This document shows positions 8,623 to 17,398 of a stretch of 64,000 nt of DNA, one piece after another. Location of the stretch: assembly GCF_018282095.1 (NCBI RefSeq), contig NZ_CP074126.1, positions 2,490,501-2,554,500 of the forward strand. Reading direction: 5' to 3'. The notes beneath the pieces are model-generated. The model had not been told where the DNA came from. It ran no database searches and saw only the letters and a list, made by a program, of their open reading frames with translations. The translations under genes were made by a program, and so were the position numbers. How positions within the stretch are numbered: the stretch's first letter is position 1; the number at the start of each line of letters is the position of its first letter. The DNA is from Pseudovibrio brasiliensis (GTDB taxonomy: Bacteria; Pseudomonadota; Alphaproteobacteria; Rhizobiales; Stappiaceae).

Positions 8623-9477
8623 TCATGCGCCTTTGTATTCGGCAACGACAACAAGTCCCTGGACCGGCTCTCCATTCTCAAAGCGCGGTGTAACTTTTTC
8701 AATTTCAGTCAGCGTAAAGCCGCTGGCCTCCAGCAATTCACGCAGATAATGAGCAGAATGAGCAAACCGACCGCGGCCGCCCATCAGATAAGGTTTTTCT
8801 GAGAAAGCCTCATCTGCAGCTGTCTCAGTAGTGAAGATGACTTTGCCGTTTGGTTCTATGTTTTTCGCAAGGCCGGCAACCGCATCCTCCAGAGCACCAA
8901 GGTACGGAAAAGTGTCTCCGGCGATGACCAGGTCCCAACGCGGTTCCCAGTCATTCTCCAAGAACTCCGTGACATCTTTCAAATAAAGGTCATCATAAAG
9001 CTGCTTCTCATCAGCCTGAATGAGCATACCTTCCGAAAGGTCCACACCGGTCTTGTGTAATGCACGATCACCAATAGCCTCAGCGCACAGGCCAGTACCA
9101 CACCCCAAATCCAGAAGCCGCTTAAACTGGTCCTCTGTAAACTTGCTGATCTTTTCCTGGACAATCTCCGGCACCGCATAATGGAGCTTCTTAGTCAGGT
9201 GCTGATCAAAATTGTCTGCATACTTATCGAAAGTTGTGCTCACACATTGCTCAGGCACGGTGTCCGGCGTGAAATTCTCATCATTTGAACCAGATGCGAG
9301 CTGCTCTTGCTCAATAGCATTTAAGTCCAGATCTGCATGTTTTAAGGCAAGCTGTTCAGCTTCTTCAAACTTACCTGCCTCTTTGAGATCTTGTATCTGA
9401 CTGTCGATCAGGAACTTCTTGAGCGCGGCATGAATGGGATTGTCTTCATCGTCTGAGTTGAAGTTGATATTCATCAT
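8623..9477 (-). CDS. Class I SAM-dependent methyltransferase
   Basis: 284 residues. Residues 1-~85 are acidic and helical, unlike the catalytic part. The Rossmann domain follows, with FDKYADNFDQHL before it and the SAM motif I LLDLGCGTGLCAEAIG, then the acidic motif GVDLSEGML and motif IV DLVIAGDTFPYL. The layout recalls methyltransferases that act on small molecules after an N-terminal helical module. The substrate is unknown. GAGG lies 8 bases upstream of the first of two adjacent ATG codons (9477 and 9474). It stands alone between aroQ (convergent) and arfB. Confidence 0.85.
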   Translation of the reverse strand: MMNINFNSDDEDNPIHAALKKFLIDSQIQDLKEAGKFEEAEQLALKHADLDLNAIEQEQLASGSNDENFTPDTVPEQCVSTTFDKYADNFDQHLTKKLHYAVPEIVQEKISKFTEDQFKRLLDLGCGTGLCAEAIGDRALHKTGVDLSEGMLIQADEKQLYDDLYLKDVTEFLENDWEPRWDLVIAGDTFPYLGALEDAVAGLAKNIEPNGKVIFTTETAADEAFSEKPYLMGGRGRFAHSAHYLRELLEASGFTLTEIEKVTPRFENGEPVQGLVVVAEYKGA

Positions 9478-9629
9478 CGCGATGGGCCTCTGCCTTAAGC
9501 AAACAGTTTGATTTTCATAAAGTTTCTAGATCAAAAAGCATGCTGAAGACTTACGATTCCCGATAAATATCTCTTTGTATTTTTGGTAGGTAATCTATGC
9601 AGGTCCGCACTACATGATTGCCATTCACC

Positions 9630-10064
9630 TCAATCATAATTTTTGGAGCTGCGTAGTTTCTTGATGTTGCCACGCTGCTTCTTACCTTCCACCCGTCGGC
9701 GCTTGGAAGCGAGCGTTGGCCGAGTGGCTTTGCGCGTCTTCGGCACATAGGCTGCTTTACGAATAAGCTCCAGCAGACGCTCCAGAGCATCCTCCCGGTT
9801 ACGCTCCTGCGTACGGAAGCGATCAGCCGTCAGCACGATCTCACCCTTTAGCGTCAAACGTGAGCCCGCAATCTTGCGCAAACGACTCTTCAGATCGTCC
9901 GGAAGAGTCGCATTTCCATCGAGATTGAATCGCAATTGCACGGCAGACGACACTTTATTCACGTTTTGACCGCCCGGCCCCGATGCCCGGATGAAATCTT
10001 CTTTGATGTCGCGCTCCTCAATCGAGAAGCGCTCGTTCACCTTTATTTTTTTGCGCTCACTCAT
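9630..10064 (-). CDS. arfB: Alternative ribosome-rescue peptidyl-tRNA hydrolase ArfB
   Basis: 144 residues from ATG 10064 (a GTG seven codons upstream is the alternative). It hydrolyses peptidyl-tRNA on stalled ribosomes lacking a stop codon, independently of tmRNA. The catalytic GGQ (G31-G32-Q33) sits in SGPGGQNVNKVSSAV, and the tail is a lysine/arginine-rich helix (KATRPTLASKRRRVEGKKQR) that enters the mRNA channel. It lacks the decoding domain of RF1/RF2, which separates ArfB from those factors. Confidence 0.94.
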   Translation of the reverse strand: MSERKKIKVNERFSIEERDIKEDFIRASGPGGQNVNKVSSAVQLRFNLDGNATLPDDLKSRLRKIAGSRLTLKGEIVLTADRFRTQERNREDALERLLELIRKAAYVPKTRKATRPTLASKRRRVEGKKQRGNIKKLRSSKNYD

Positions 10065-10374
10065 CTTGCCCGCCCGTAGCACCACTCATGCATAGCATTG
10101 ATTGAAATAGGAAATTTTACTCTTTGGTCAAAAAAAACCTTCAAAGCAACACAGCACGCTATAATACTAGGCCCTCAGTTTTGCAAAGTTTTTGCCAGCA
10201 AAACGGCCCACCACCACAGGTATAGGCGAACGTATAATGCGCGTATATGTTTGATATCGCTTGATTTAGTCAGGTCTTCTACCTAGTCTCGACCCCATAT
10301 CCTACCAGAGGGTAAAATAATTACGGCACTCAGCCGACCAAGCAATATTCGTCTCAAGCGTTATCGGAGGGGAA

Positions 10375-11736
10375 ATGACAGAGGCTAACACAATGGCCCG
10401 GGACGAGATCGAACAGATCACCGGCCTAACCACAAACAACCTTGATGCCTACTGGATGCCTTTCACGGCAAACCGGCAGTTCAAGAAAGACCCACGTCTT
10501 CTCGTGAAGGCAAAGGATATGCACTACACCTCCGCTGATGGCCGCCAGATTCTGGACGGCACAGCGGGCCTATGGTGCTGCAACGCTGGCCACGGACGCC
10601 AGAAGATCGTCGAAGCCGTGCAGAAGCAGGTTGCCGAGCTGGACTACGCACCAGCCTTCCAGATGGCGCATCCAAAGTCTTTCGAGCTCGCAGCCCGTCT
10701 CGCAGCACTGATGCCAGACCCGCTGAACCACGTGTTCTACACCAACTCCGGCTCCGAGAGTGTTGAGACAGCCCTCAAGATGGCACTCGCTTATCACAAA
10801 GCCAGAGGCGAAGGCTCCCGCACCCGTCTGATCGGTCGCGAGCGCGGCTATCACGGCGTGAATTTCGGCGGCATCTCCGTTGGTGGCATGGTTGCCAACC
10901 GCAAACAGTTCGGCGCAATGCTGGCTGGTGTGGATCACATGCGCCACACCCACGGCATTGCTGGCAACGAGTTTAGTAAGGGTGTGCCGAAAAACGGCAT
11001 CGAGTACGCTGAAGACCTCATGCGCCTCATTCAGCTTCACGATCCATCCACCATCGCAGCGGTGATCGTGGAACCGGTTGCTGGCTCTGCAGGCGTAATC
11101 CTTCCGCCAGAAGGCTACCTGAAGCGCCTGCGCGAAATCTGTGACGAACATGGCATCCTGCTGATCTTTGATGAAGTCATCACCGGCTTTGGTCGTCTCG
11201 GCACCCCATTCGGCGTGGATTACTTCGACGTCATTCCAGACCTCGTCACCACCGCGAAAGGCCTCACCAGCGGCGTTGTGCCAATGGGTGCGGTGTTTGC
11301 AAGCTCCAAAGTCTATGACGCGTTCATGACCGGCCCAGATCATCTCATCGAGCTGTTCCATGGCTACACCTACTCAGCGCATCCACTTGCTTGTGCAGCC
11401 GCACTGGCAACACTGGACGTTTATGCTGAAGAGGAACTGCTGACACGCGGCGCCAAGATGGCAGAGTACTGGCAGGAAGCACTCCACTCCCTGCGTGATT
11501 GCCCACACGTGATCGACATCCGCAACATCGGCCTCATTGGCGCGGTCGAGCTGGAGCCGATTGCAGGCGAGCCAACCAAGCGTGCGTTTACCGCCTTCCT
11601 TAAGGCCTACGAGAAGAACATTCTCATTCGTACCACTGGCGACACCATCGCAATGTCACCGCCGCTCATCATCTCTGAAAGCGAGATCGATACACTGGTC
11701 GGCACCCTACGGGACGTGCTCAAAAGTCTGGACTAA
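10375..11736 (+). CDS. Omega-amino acid (beta-alanine)-pyruvate transaminase
   Basis: 453 residues, class III fold-type I PLP enzyme. The N-terminal LDAYWMPFTANRQFKKDPRL block is characteristic of beta-alanine:pyruvate transaminases; others are TNSGSESVETALKMALAY, IFDEVITGFGRLG with the cofactor aspartate, and TTAKGLTSGVVPMG with the PLP lysine. It transfers the amino group of beta-alanine or similar omega-amino acids to pyruvate. The start is supported by GGAGGGG two to five bases upstream. It is monocistronic: a promoter-sized gap of 310 bases precedes it and a strong terminator follows. It is distinct from the aminotransferase at 4283. Confidence 0.9.
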   Translation: MTEANTMARDEIEQITGLTTNNLDAYWMPFTANRQFKKDPRLLVKAKDMHYTSADGRQILDGTAGLWCCNAGHGRQKIVEAVQKQVAELDYAPAFQMAHPKSFELAARLAALMPDPLNHVFYTNSGSESVETALKMALAYHKARGEGSRTRLIGRERGYHGVNFGGISVGGMVANRKQFGAMLAGVDHMRHTHGIAGNEFSKGVPKNGIEYAEDLMRLIQLHDPSTIAAVIVEPVAGSAGVILPPEGYLKRLREICDEHGILLIFDEVITGFGRLGTPFGVDYFDVIPDLVTTAKGLTSGVVPMGAVFASSKVYDAFMTGPDHLIELFHGYTYSAHPLACAAALATLDVYAEEELLTRGAKMAEYWQEALHSLRDCPHVIDIRNIGLIGAVELEPIAGEPTKRAFTAFLKAYEKNILIRTTGDTIAMSPPLIISESEIDTLVGTLRDVLKSLD

Positions 11737-11756
11737 CAGTCCAAAACACGAAACAG

Positions 11757-11782
11757 AAAGGGCGCCATCAGCGCCCTTTTTT
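11757..11782 (+). terminator. Terminator of the transaminase gene
   Basis: AAAGGGCGC (11757-11765) with GCGCCCTTT (11771-11779), five-base loop, run of six T. Confidence 0.9.
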
Positions 11783-11868
11783 ATTGCGAAAACAATTCAC
11801 TAAATAAGAAACATAAATCATTGCATGATGCGCTTCACCCAAAACTGCTCGCCCAGTGAACGTCAGCC

Positions 11869-12264
11869 TTAAGCAGATCTACGCAACACCTTAGGGCTTC
11901 CTGCCAACAAAGCCATCACCAGAAGCGCAATCGTTACCGGCAACCCGAGTTGACGCTCCACCTCTGAGGACGTGGCAGCATTCCCAACCACGCTAAGCGT
12001 GCAGATAACAATCACAAGCCAATAACTCCACGCTGGCCACCTGAACGCAACCACTTCACCACGCTTCAAGACAGAACAAGCCATGAAGACAGCAATAAAC
12101 GCCTGAAGCAGAGACAATGCCCTCATAGGCAACGGAAGACTGCCTTCAACAAAACCTCCCATGGTCAAAGCACCCCAGGGCATCCCAAAGACCAGAGCCA
12201 TATGAAAGAACACCAAATAAACCGCGATGCAGGAAAACAAAACGGCTGAAACCTTCGCAATCAT
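11869..12264 (-). CDS. Small membrane protein, four predicted helices
   Basis: 131 residues of unknown family. Four hydrophobic stretches are visible: residues ~5-27, ~48-67, ~77-95 and ~107-122, with positive residues (KRGE loop, C-terminal KVLRRSA) suggesting cytoplasmic ends. No conserved catalytic motif is seen. ATG at 12264; no strong Shine-Dalgarno. It lies convergent to the transaminase and divergent from mazG. Confidence 0.6.
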   Translation of the reverse strand: MIAKVSAVLFSCIAVYLVFFHMALVFGMPWGALTMGGFVEGSLPLPMRALSLLQAFIAVFMACSVLKRGEVVAFRWPAWSYWLVIVICTLSVVGNAATSSEVERQLGLPVTIALLVMALLAGSPKVLRRSA

Positions 12265-12413
12265 CTCAGATCACCCACCCAAATATCGATTAAGTCCACC
12301 ATCCTTCGTAGATTCCTGAGGCACAGTAAAACAACAAAGCCCTCAAACGCAACGCCATCCCTCAACACTAAAATTATAAATATCAATATGTTACATACAT
12401 TTAATGAAGTAAA

Positions 12414-12432
12414 AGGTTATTAACTTTAACCT
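12414..12432. promoter_or_regulatory. Inverted repeat in the divergent region before mazG
   Basis: AGGTTA (12414-12419) and TAACCT (12427-12432) are inverted, seven bases apart, in an AT-rich stretch between the membrane protein gene and mazG. Could be an operator; unsupported by any known motif. Confidence 0.25.
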
Positions 12433-12544
12433 ACACCTCAACCCGACCCCATACAGGTGAGAACAGTCACGCAAAATCCCTCGCCTTCGCCCCACCGCCC
12501 TGATAATGTGCCGCCAAATTCAGGCATTACTCATCAGGACACAC

Positions 12545-13378
12545 ATGCTTCCTTCCCAAGACATCGCCCGCCTCATCGAGATCATGAAGGCCCTGCGGAC
12601 ACCAGAGACTGGCTGCCCATGGGACCTGGAGCAGAACTTCAAAACCATTTCGCCTTACACAATCGAAGAGGCCTATGAAGTCGCTGATGCCATTGAGCGT
12701 GAAGACCTGCACGACCTGAAAGAAGAACTGGGAGACCTCCTCCTGCAAGTCGTCTATCACTCTCGTATGGCCGAGGAAGAAGCCGCCTTTGCCTTTGGCG
12801 ATGTAGTGGAAGCCATCACGAAAAAGATGATCCGCCGCCACCCACACGTGTTTGGTGATGAGGAGCAAAAAGCTGCAGGTTTTCCAAAAGGCACCTGGGA
12901 TCGCATCAAGGAAGAAGAAAAGCAGGAACGCAAACAGCAGCGCGCCCAAATGGGCTTGACGGAAAAGCTGCCTCGCTTTTTGGACGAAGTCCCATCCGCA
13001 TTCCCGGCTCTGACTGAAGCCGAAAAACTCCAGCACCGCGCCTCAAAAGTCGGCTTTGACTGGGGAGCAGCAGAACCCGTTCTGGACAAGATCAAAGAGG
13101 AAGTGGAAGAGCTCACTGACGAGGTAAAGGCCGACACACCGGACCGCGCGAAGATTGAAGATGAACTCGGCGATGTTCTCTTCGCCATCGCCAACCTTGC
13201 CCGTCATCTGGAGATCCAACCAGAAGCCGCCCTCAAACGCACCAACGCCAAGTTCCGGCGTCGCTTCGCCCACATCGAAGACGCCGCCCAAGCCGAAAAC
13301 CGCCCTCTGGCAGACCTGTCCCTCGACGAAATGGAAACCCACTGGCAAGCCGCAAAGAAGTTTGATCCGACTGGGTAA
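12545..13378 (+). CDS. mazG: Nucleoside triphosphate pyrophosphohydrolase MazG
   Basis: 277 residues from ATG 12545 (AGGA five bases upstream); an ATG 13 codons earlier is less likely. It hydrolyses NTPs and dNTPs to monophosphates and pyrophosphate, a house-cleaning function. It has two MazG domains in tandem. The first carries GCPWDLEQNFKT and the metal motif EEAYEVADAI...DLKEELGDLLLQV (EExxE...ExxD). The second has EELTDEVKAD...EDELGDVLFAIANLAR. It closes the conserved hfq-hflX-mazG neighbourhood but is on the opposite strand here, separated from hflX by several small genes. Confidence 0.95.
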   Translation: MLPSQDIARLIEIMKALRTPETGCPWDLEQNFKTISPYTIEEAYEVADAIEREDLHDLKEELGDLLLQVVYHSRMAEEEAAFAFGDVVEAITKKMIRRHPHVFGDEEQKAAGFPKGTWDRIKEEEKQERKQQRAQMGLTEKLPRFLDEVPSAFPALTEAEKLQHRASKVGFDWGAAEPVLDKIKEEVEELTDEVKADTPDRAKIEDELGDVLFAIANLARHLEIQPEAALKRTNAKFRRRFAHIEDAAQAENRPLADLSLDEMETHWQAAKKFDPTG

Positions 13379-13464
13379 GCTGGAAGTCAAAAAAACATTG
13401 AGAGCATTTGGCACTGCTTCTTCCCATCAACCAATAAATACCAAGCAAACAGAAAATATCCTAC

Positions 13465-14049
13465 ATGAACTCAGAGATCCTTGATCCGCACACAGGGCGA
13501 TCAGCTATTAACGAAACCCCCAATGGCCTTAGCCTTGAAGTACCAGCCCGGAAGAAGCCTCTTCAGCTTATCTTCCTTGGCGTATGGCTTTGTATGTGGG
13601 CATTTGGCTGGATTAGTGCATTCGGTACCCTACTGACAGGAGCAGCCGGTTTTGCTGGTTTTTTCATCTTATTTTGGCTCGTGGCTTGGACAGTCGGCGG
13701 ACTTTGGGTGATTGGAATTTTTGGCTGGATGGCAATCGGACGAGAGATCATTACATTCAACACCCAAGGGATAAGCATTGCAAGAAAACTAGGACCGTTT
13801 TCTCGTCATTGGAACTGCGGTGCAGTACATATCTCAGAACTGCGAACCACCGAACAACCGGCTTCATCCATGTTTAGTAATCAAATGCCGCTAACCTTTA
13901 TGTCAGGCGCAGCCCACGGCACATTGAAATTTGATTACGGCAATCGCACTCTCGGCTTTGGCCTGGAGTTGGAGACCGGCGAAGCTAAGGAGATACTTAA
14001 GCTTCTTCTTACGCGCTACCCACATCTAAACAAGGCGAAAACCTCGTGA
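13465..14049 (+). CDS. Membrane protein with a C-terminal PH-like segment
   Basis: 194 residues, family not recognised. A polar N-terminus (~30 residues) is followed by two hydrophobic segments (about residues 34-52 and 54-88, the second long enough for two helices). A ~100-residue beta-rich part then has the pattern REIITFNTQGISIARKLGPF, like bacterial PH/DUF-type membrane-anchored domains. It is 86 bases after mazG, same strand, possibly in one transcript. AT-richer than mazG. Confidence 0.65.
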   Translation: MNSEILDPHTGRSAINETPNGLSLEVPARKKPLQLIFLGVWLCMWAFGWISAFGTLLTGAAGFAGFFILFWLVAWTVGGLWVIGIFGWMAIGREIITFNTQGISIARKLGPFSRHWNCGAVHISELRTTEQPASSMFSNQMPLTFMSGAAHGTLKFDYGNRTLGFGLELETGEAKEILKLLLTRYPHLNKAKTS

Positions 14050-14197
14050 CAAGCCTTGTTCAGCGAGGAGATGATCCGCATGCCAGCACGCACCATATTC
14101 CTCACGAGCCTCAGGCACCCACTACAATTTCTAGCTGTATGAAACTGACCGGCACGATATAGTTGGCGGGTCAGAAGGACTTCACCTTAGGCAAAAA

Positions 14198-14360
14198 AGA
14201 AAGGAAGGTGAGACGCATATGAAAATCCGGAAGGCGGGTTTTAAAATCAGGTTCCTCGGTGTGACAATCGAATTCACCCTGATTTTCAAAGCCTAAGCTA
14301 ACGGGGCAAGGGCGAAAGCCCTTCCCCACCGGATCAAGAAAAGCGTCTTACCTTCCTTCT
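14198..14360 (+). ncRNA. Highly folded RNA element with a long closing stem
   Basis: An unrecognised structured element. Stem P1 pairs 14201-14216 with 14343-14358 (16 pairs, one G-U). P2 pairs ATCCGG (14225-14230) with CCGGAT (14329-14334). P3 pairs AAAATCAGG (14243-14251) with CCTGATTTT (14278-14286), extended by AGGC/GCCT. P4 (14303-14327) is GGGGCAAGGGC-GAAA-GCCCTTCCCC with a GNRA loop and one bulge. Together they make a compact branched fold. The 25-codon ORF at 14219 lies inside and its Shine-Dalgarno is one strand of P1. A weaker hairpin ACCTG/CAGGT follows at 14364-14382. It could be a small regulatory RNA, a type I toxin-like mRNA or a mobile-element remnant. Confidence 0.5.
14219..14296 (+). 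CDS. Possible 25-residue basic hydrophobic peptide
   Basis: The ORF starts MKIRKAGFKIRF and ends TLIFKA, with charge about +5 and an alternating hydrophobic second half. AGGTGA (14206-14211) sits seven bases before the ATG, an optimal ribosome-binding site inside a longer AAGGAAGGTGA. That site is fully complementary to 14348-14358, so translation would be blocked in the full-length transcript. This arrangement is known from type I toxin mRNAs of the hok class; here it is inference. The ORF is short enough to occur by chance, so coding status is unproven. Confidence 0.35.
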   Translation: MKIRKAGFKIRFLGVTIEFTLIFKA

Positions 14361-14408
14361 CTGACCTGAGAATACCACAGGTAACCCGAGATTTTCAATA
14401 AAGCGCAC

Positions 14409-15026
14409 TCAGTCAATTATCGGGCAAGTCTCCGAATTGAGCTCATGCACATACCCCGCCGTGAGATAGGGCTGTATCTTCCCCCACTCATCCAACACTT
14501 CACACGCGAACTCTGCATGCAAAGGCCAATCAGCGACTGAAACCGGGTATTTATTGGCGGGCGCAATCATCTTGATGACCTCAGGCCAATAACGCTCCAA
14601 CGTCATGATGTAGCGACGGGAGGCACTAACACTGCCAACAGCGATTACCAACTGAACAGCTTCATAAATGCCGAGCTCTTTCAGAAGCTCCATAGAGAAC
14701 ACCACATTCTCACCAGTGTTAGCTGCTCGCGTTTCCAGAATAATGCGAGACTTGGGAACATCCTGCGCAACCAAAGCCTCACCCATATCGTAAGCCTCAC
14801 ACTGACCGGTCTCCGTATACTCCCCACCACTAACTAGAACTCGCTCAACCAGCCCGTCACACCACAGCTGTGCAGCCACCTGAACCCGCGCGTCCGCACT
14901 CTTATGCGAACCGAACAGCAAACACAGATCCGCTTTCCGGATCTCAGTCCTGACAAGCAGATATCGATTAATCTCAGCGATCAGTTGAGGTGTAAGTTTT
15001 GGGGGCGAACTAACGGCGCAAGTCAT
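14409..15026 (-). CDS. YdcF-like (DUF218) family protein
   Basis: 205 residues from ATG 15026 (GTG at 15029 is alternative). The DUF218/YdcF Rossmann-like fold is shown by LCLLFGSHKSADARVQVAAQ near the start, VLVSGGEYTET, and SRIILETRAANTGENVVFS. There is no transmembrane helix or signal peptide, so this is a cytoplasmic YdcF-type member rather than the membrane-bound SanA/ElyC type. The biochemical role of soluble members is not settled. No clear Shine-Dalgarno. It lies between the folded RNA element and a small unknown gene, in the interval that separates hflX from mazG. Confidence 0.8.
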   Translation of the reverse strand: MTCAVSSPPKLTPQLIAEINRYLLVRTEIRKADLCLLFGSHKSADARVQVAAQLWCDGLVERVLVSGGEYTETGQCEAYDMGEALVAQDVPKSRIILETRAANTGENVVFSMELLKELGIYEAVQLVIAVGSVSASRRYIMTLERYWPEVIKMIAPANKYPVSVADWPLHAEFACEVLDEWGKIQPYLTAGYVHELNSETCPIID

Positions 15027-15060
15027 CACACATTCAGTTTAATACCCATGCGAAGCTAAG

Positions 15061-15393
15061 TCACGGAAGCAAGGTTTCTTGTAAATATCCAATAATCTCA
15101 CTACCAAGTGCCCCAGCGTAGCGCACATCATAGTTGTTCATAATTTTATAGATGACAGCATATTCCGCAGGAGGCTCTGGACTAGAGATATCTCCTAAGG
15201 CGTGCGCCTCTTGATGACGACGCTTTCCTTCCCTTAAAGCCTCCATTGCAGCTTCACTTCCCCTTACCTCTTCCGCAATCTGCAAAAGAGTGTCCCTATC
15301 AATCCTAATCTGAATTCGTTTTCCAGACGACATCTCAATCATGAAGTTGGAAGTTAGCAAGAAAGCTCCACTTAAAGGTTGAGTTTCATACAT
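15061..15393 (-). CDS. Hypothetical 110-residue protein
   Basis: I do not recognise it. The ATG at 15393 is preferred over 15462, because the latter lies in the loop of the hflX terminator. The chain has a beta-like N-terminus (SGAFLLTSNFMIEMSSGKRIQIRID would be strands), a charged helix with EALREGKRRHQEAH, and a C-terminal ~35 residues ending in a hydrophobic helix. No catalytic motif. The same-strand neighbour YdcF-like gene follows after 34 bases, so the two may be cotranscribed. Confidence 0.5.
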   Translation of the reverse strand: MYETQPLSGAFLLTSNFMIEMSSGKRIQIRIDRDTLLQIAEEVRGSEAAMEALREGKRRHQEAHALGDISSPEPPAEYAVIYKIMNNYDVRYAGALGSEIIGYLQETLLP

Positions 15394-15451
15394 TCTATCT
15401 CGACCAGTAAAATGCTGATACCCACAGTTCTTAAGGCTAACCTGTAAGCAC

Positions 15452-15481
15452 AAAAGCCCCACTCATCAGAGCAGGGCTTTT
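15452..15481 (-). terminator. Terminator after hflX
   Basis: AAAAGCCC (15452-15459) and GGGCTTTT (15474-15481) form an eight-pair stem 27 bases past the hflX stop, closing the dat-hfq-hflX unit. Confidence 0.85.
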
Positions 15482-15507
15482 GGGTAGTATCAGGTACTCA
15501 GACCAGA

Positions 15508-16980
15508 TCAGATTGGCGAGTAACCACCATCATCTTCTTCACCCTCTTCCGAAACCGGCTCTTCTGCCAATTCCAGACCAGTCACGAAGTACTTGGCAAA
15601 GCGCTCGCGTACGCGGGAGCGATGAGCATCTGGGACGCGCACAGCAAGGCGAATGCCTTCCTCCATATCATCACGCGAGAGGATCTCGCAGTGCTGATAG
15701 AGCCACGCATGCCCCTGCCCGTCACTATGTGGCAGAACCATCGTCACAGTATCCAACTGCTCAGCCAGACGCATCTCGATGCGGGCAACCAGATCTGAAA
15801 TCCCATCACCGCTAAGGGCAGAAACAGCAACCGGACCCTCATCAACCGAGTTACTTTCCAGCAACTTGGCACGGTGCGTCTCTTCCAACATGTCGATCTT
15901 GTTGTAGACCTCAATGACACGATCACTCTCGGACACTTTTAGACCAAGCATCTCCAACGTTTCATTCACGTCCTGAGACTGCGCCTTAGTGTCTTCGTGG
16001 GCAATGTCGCGCACATGCAGCACAATATCGGCCTGAATAACCTCTTCCAGCGTCGCGCGGAACGCAGCCACCAGATTATGCGGCAGTTCAGAGATAAAGC
16101 CCACAGTGTCAGACAGGATCACCTCACGGCCATGCGGCAACTTCAATCGGCGAAGCGTCGGATCCAGCGTTGCAAATAGCAAGTCTTTGGCAAACACCTC
16201 AGCATTGGTCATGCGGTTAAACAGGGTGGATTTGCCCGCGTTGGTGTAACCCACAAAGGCAATCACTGGATGCGGCACTTTCTTACGCTGTTTGCGGTGC
16301 AGCTTACGGGTCCGCTGAACCTGTTCCAGCTGCCCTTTCAGCAAGGTGATGCGATCCTGAATGATACGCCGGTCAGCCTCGATCTGCGTTTCACCCGGAC
16401 CACCGACGAAGCCCAGACCACCGCGCTGACGCTCAAGGTGCGTCCACGAGCGAACCAGGCGGGACTTCTGCCAAGTCAGGTGAGCAAGCTCCACCTGTAG
16501 GCGCCCTTCCTTGGTCTGCGCACGCTCACCGAAGATCTCAAGAATGAGACCTGTCCGGTCGATGACCTTGGTGTTCCAGTCTCGTTCCAGATTTCGCTGC
16601 TGGATAGGAGTGAGTGGATGATCGACAACAACCAGCTCAATCTCTTCGATCTCAATCTGGCCGCGGATTTCCTCCACTTTACCAGAACCGAACAGACTAC
16701 CCGGCTTTACATTTGCCAATCTCACCAGACCTGAGGAGACAATCTCCAACTCGATTGCAGCTGCAAGTCCGACAGCTTCTTCCAGTCTGGCTTGAGGGCT
16801 ACGCTCAGCACCGAAGGGGCGCTCAGGAGCACCTTTACCTCTTGCCAGAGCTCTGCTTGAAATGATCGGTACGATGACGAGTGACCGGGTTCCCCGGGTC
16901 ACCTCGTCTTCGCCGGCCTCAACATTCGCATCGCGTTGCTTGCGGTTCAGACCGGCCTCTTTTTTAGATTGGGGCTTCAT
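15508..16980 (-). CDS. hflX: GTPase HflX
   Basis: 490 residues. A ribosome-associated GTPase that splits stalled or heat-damaged 70S ribosomes. An N-terminal HflX domain is followed by a coiled coil (WTHLERQRGGLGFVGGPGET region) and the GTPase domain: G1 GYTNAGKSTLFN, G3 DTVGFISELPH, G4 NKID. The start overlaps the hfq stop by one base (TGATG) with the GGAGG of hfq's 3' end as its ribosome-binding site, so translation is coupled. The C-terminus is acidic (EEGEEDDGG). Confidence 0.97.
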   Translation of the reverse strand: MKPQSKKEAGLNRKQRDANVEAGEDEVTRGTRSLVIVPIISSRALARGKGAPERPFGAERSPQARLEEAVGLAAAIELEIVSSGLVRLANVKPGSLFGSGKVEEIRGQIEIEEIELVVVDHPLTPIQQRNLERDWNTKVIDRTGLILEIFGERAQTKEGRLQVELAHLTWQKSRLVRSWTHLERQRGGLGFVGGPGETQIEADRRIIQDRITLLKGQLEQVQRTRKLHRKQRKKVPHPVIAFVGYTNAGKSTLFNRMTNAEVFAKDLLFATLDPTLRRLKLPHGREVILSDTVGFISELPHNLVAAFRATLEEVIQADIVLHVRDIAHEDTKAQSQDVNETLEMLGLKVSESDRVIEVYNKIDMLEETHRAKLLESNSVDEGPVAVSALSGDGISDLVARIEMRLAEQLDTVTMVLPHSDGQGHAWLYQHCEILSRDDMEEGIRLAVRVPDAHRSRVRERFAKYFVTGLELAEEPVSEEGEEDDGGYSPI

Positions 16981-17237
16981 CAGCCTCCTGCTTTTTCGCC
17001 TTCTTCTTCAGCTGGTTCAAACAGCTGTATAGGGCTATTTGGCATGATTGTTGAAATAGCGTGCTTGTAAACGAGCTGGGAGTGCCCGTCACGACGCAAT
17101 AATACGCAGAAATTATCAAACCAAGTAACTACACCTTGCAGTTTTACACCATTGATCAAAAAGATTGTCAGTGGCGTCTTCTGCTTCCTGACATGATTTA
17201 AAAATGTATCTTGAAGATTTTGAGCGCGGTCAGCCAT
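16980..17237 (-). CDS. hfq: RNA chaperone Hfq
   Basis: 85 residues from ATG 17237; the frame is open further upstream but homology begins at [14 protein letters not shown]. It forms a hexameric ring that pairs small RNAs with mRNAs. Sm1 motif features include [20 protein letters not shown], and the Sm2 box is [10 protein letters not shown], containing the YKH signature. The short acidic C-tail ([10 protein letters not shown]) is typical of alphaproteobacterial Hfq. Coupled to hflX. AGGA lies about 11 bases upstream, with an A-rich spacer. Confidence 0.97.
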   Translation of the reverse strand: MADRAQNLQDTFLNHVRKQKTPLTIFLINGVKLQGVVTWFDNFCVLLRRDGHSQLVYKHAISTIMPNSPIQLFEPAEEEGEKAGG

Positions 17238-17398
17238 AACTATTTTTTTCCTGTTCTCAGTGGACACGGCCGCGGCATCCACCATTTACTGTTCCCATCC
17301 TCGAAACGGCCAAGTGACACTCACAAACACAAGAGAGATGCCCCAACACTAAGGTGCGCCGTCCTTCGTAAGTTCCCTTCAGCAAACACCGGAGGCAC

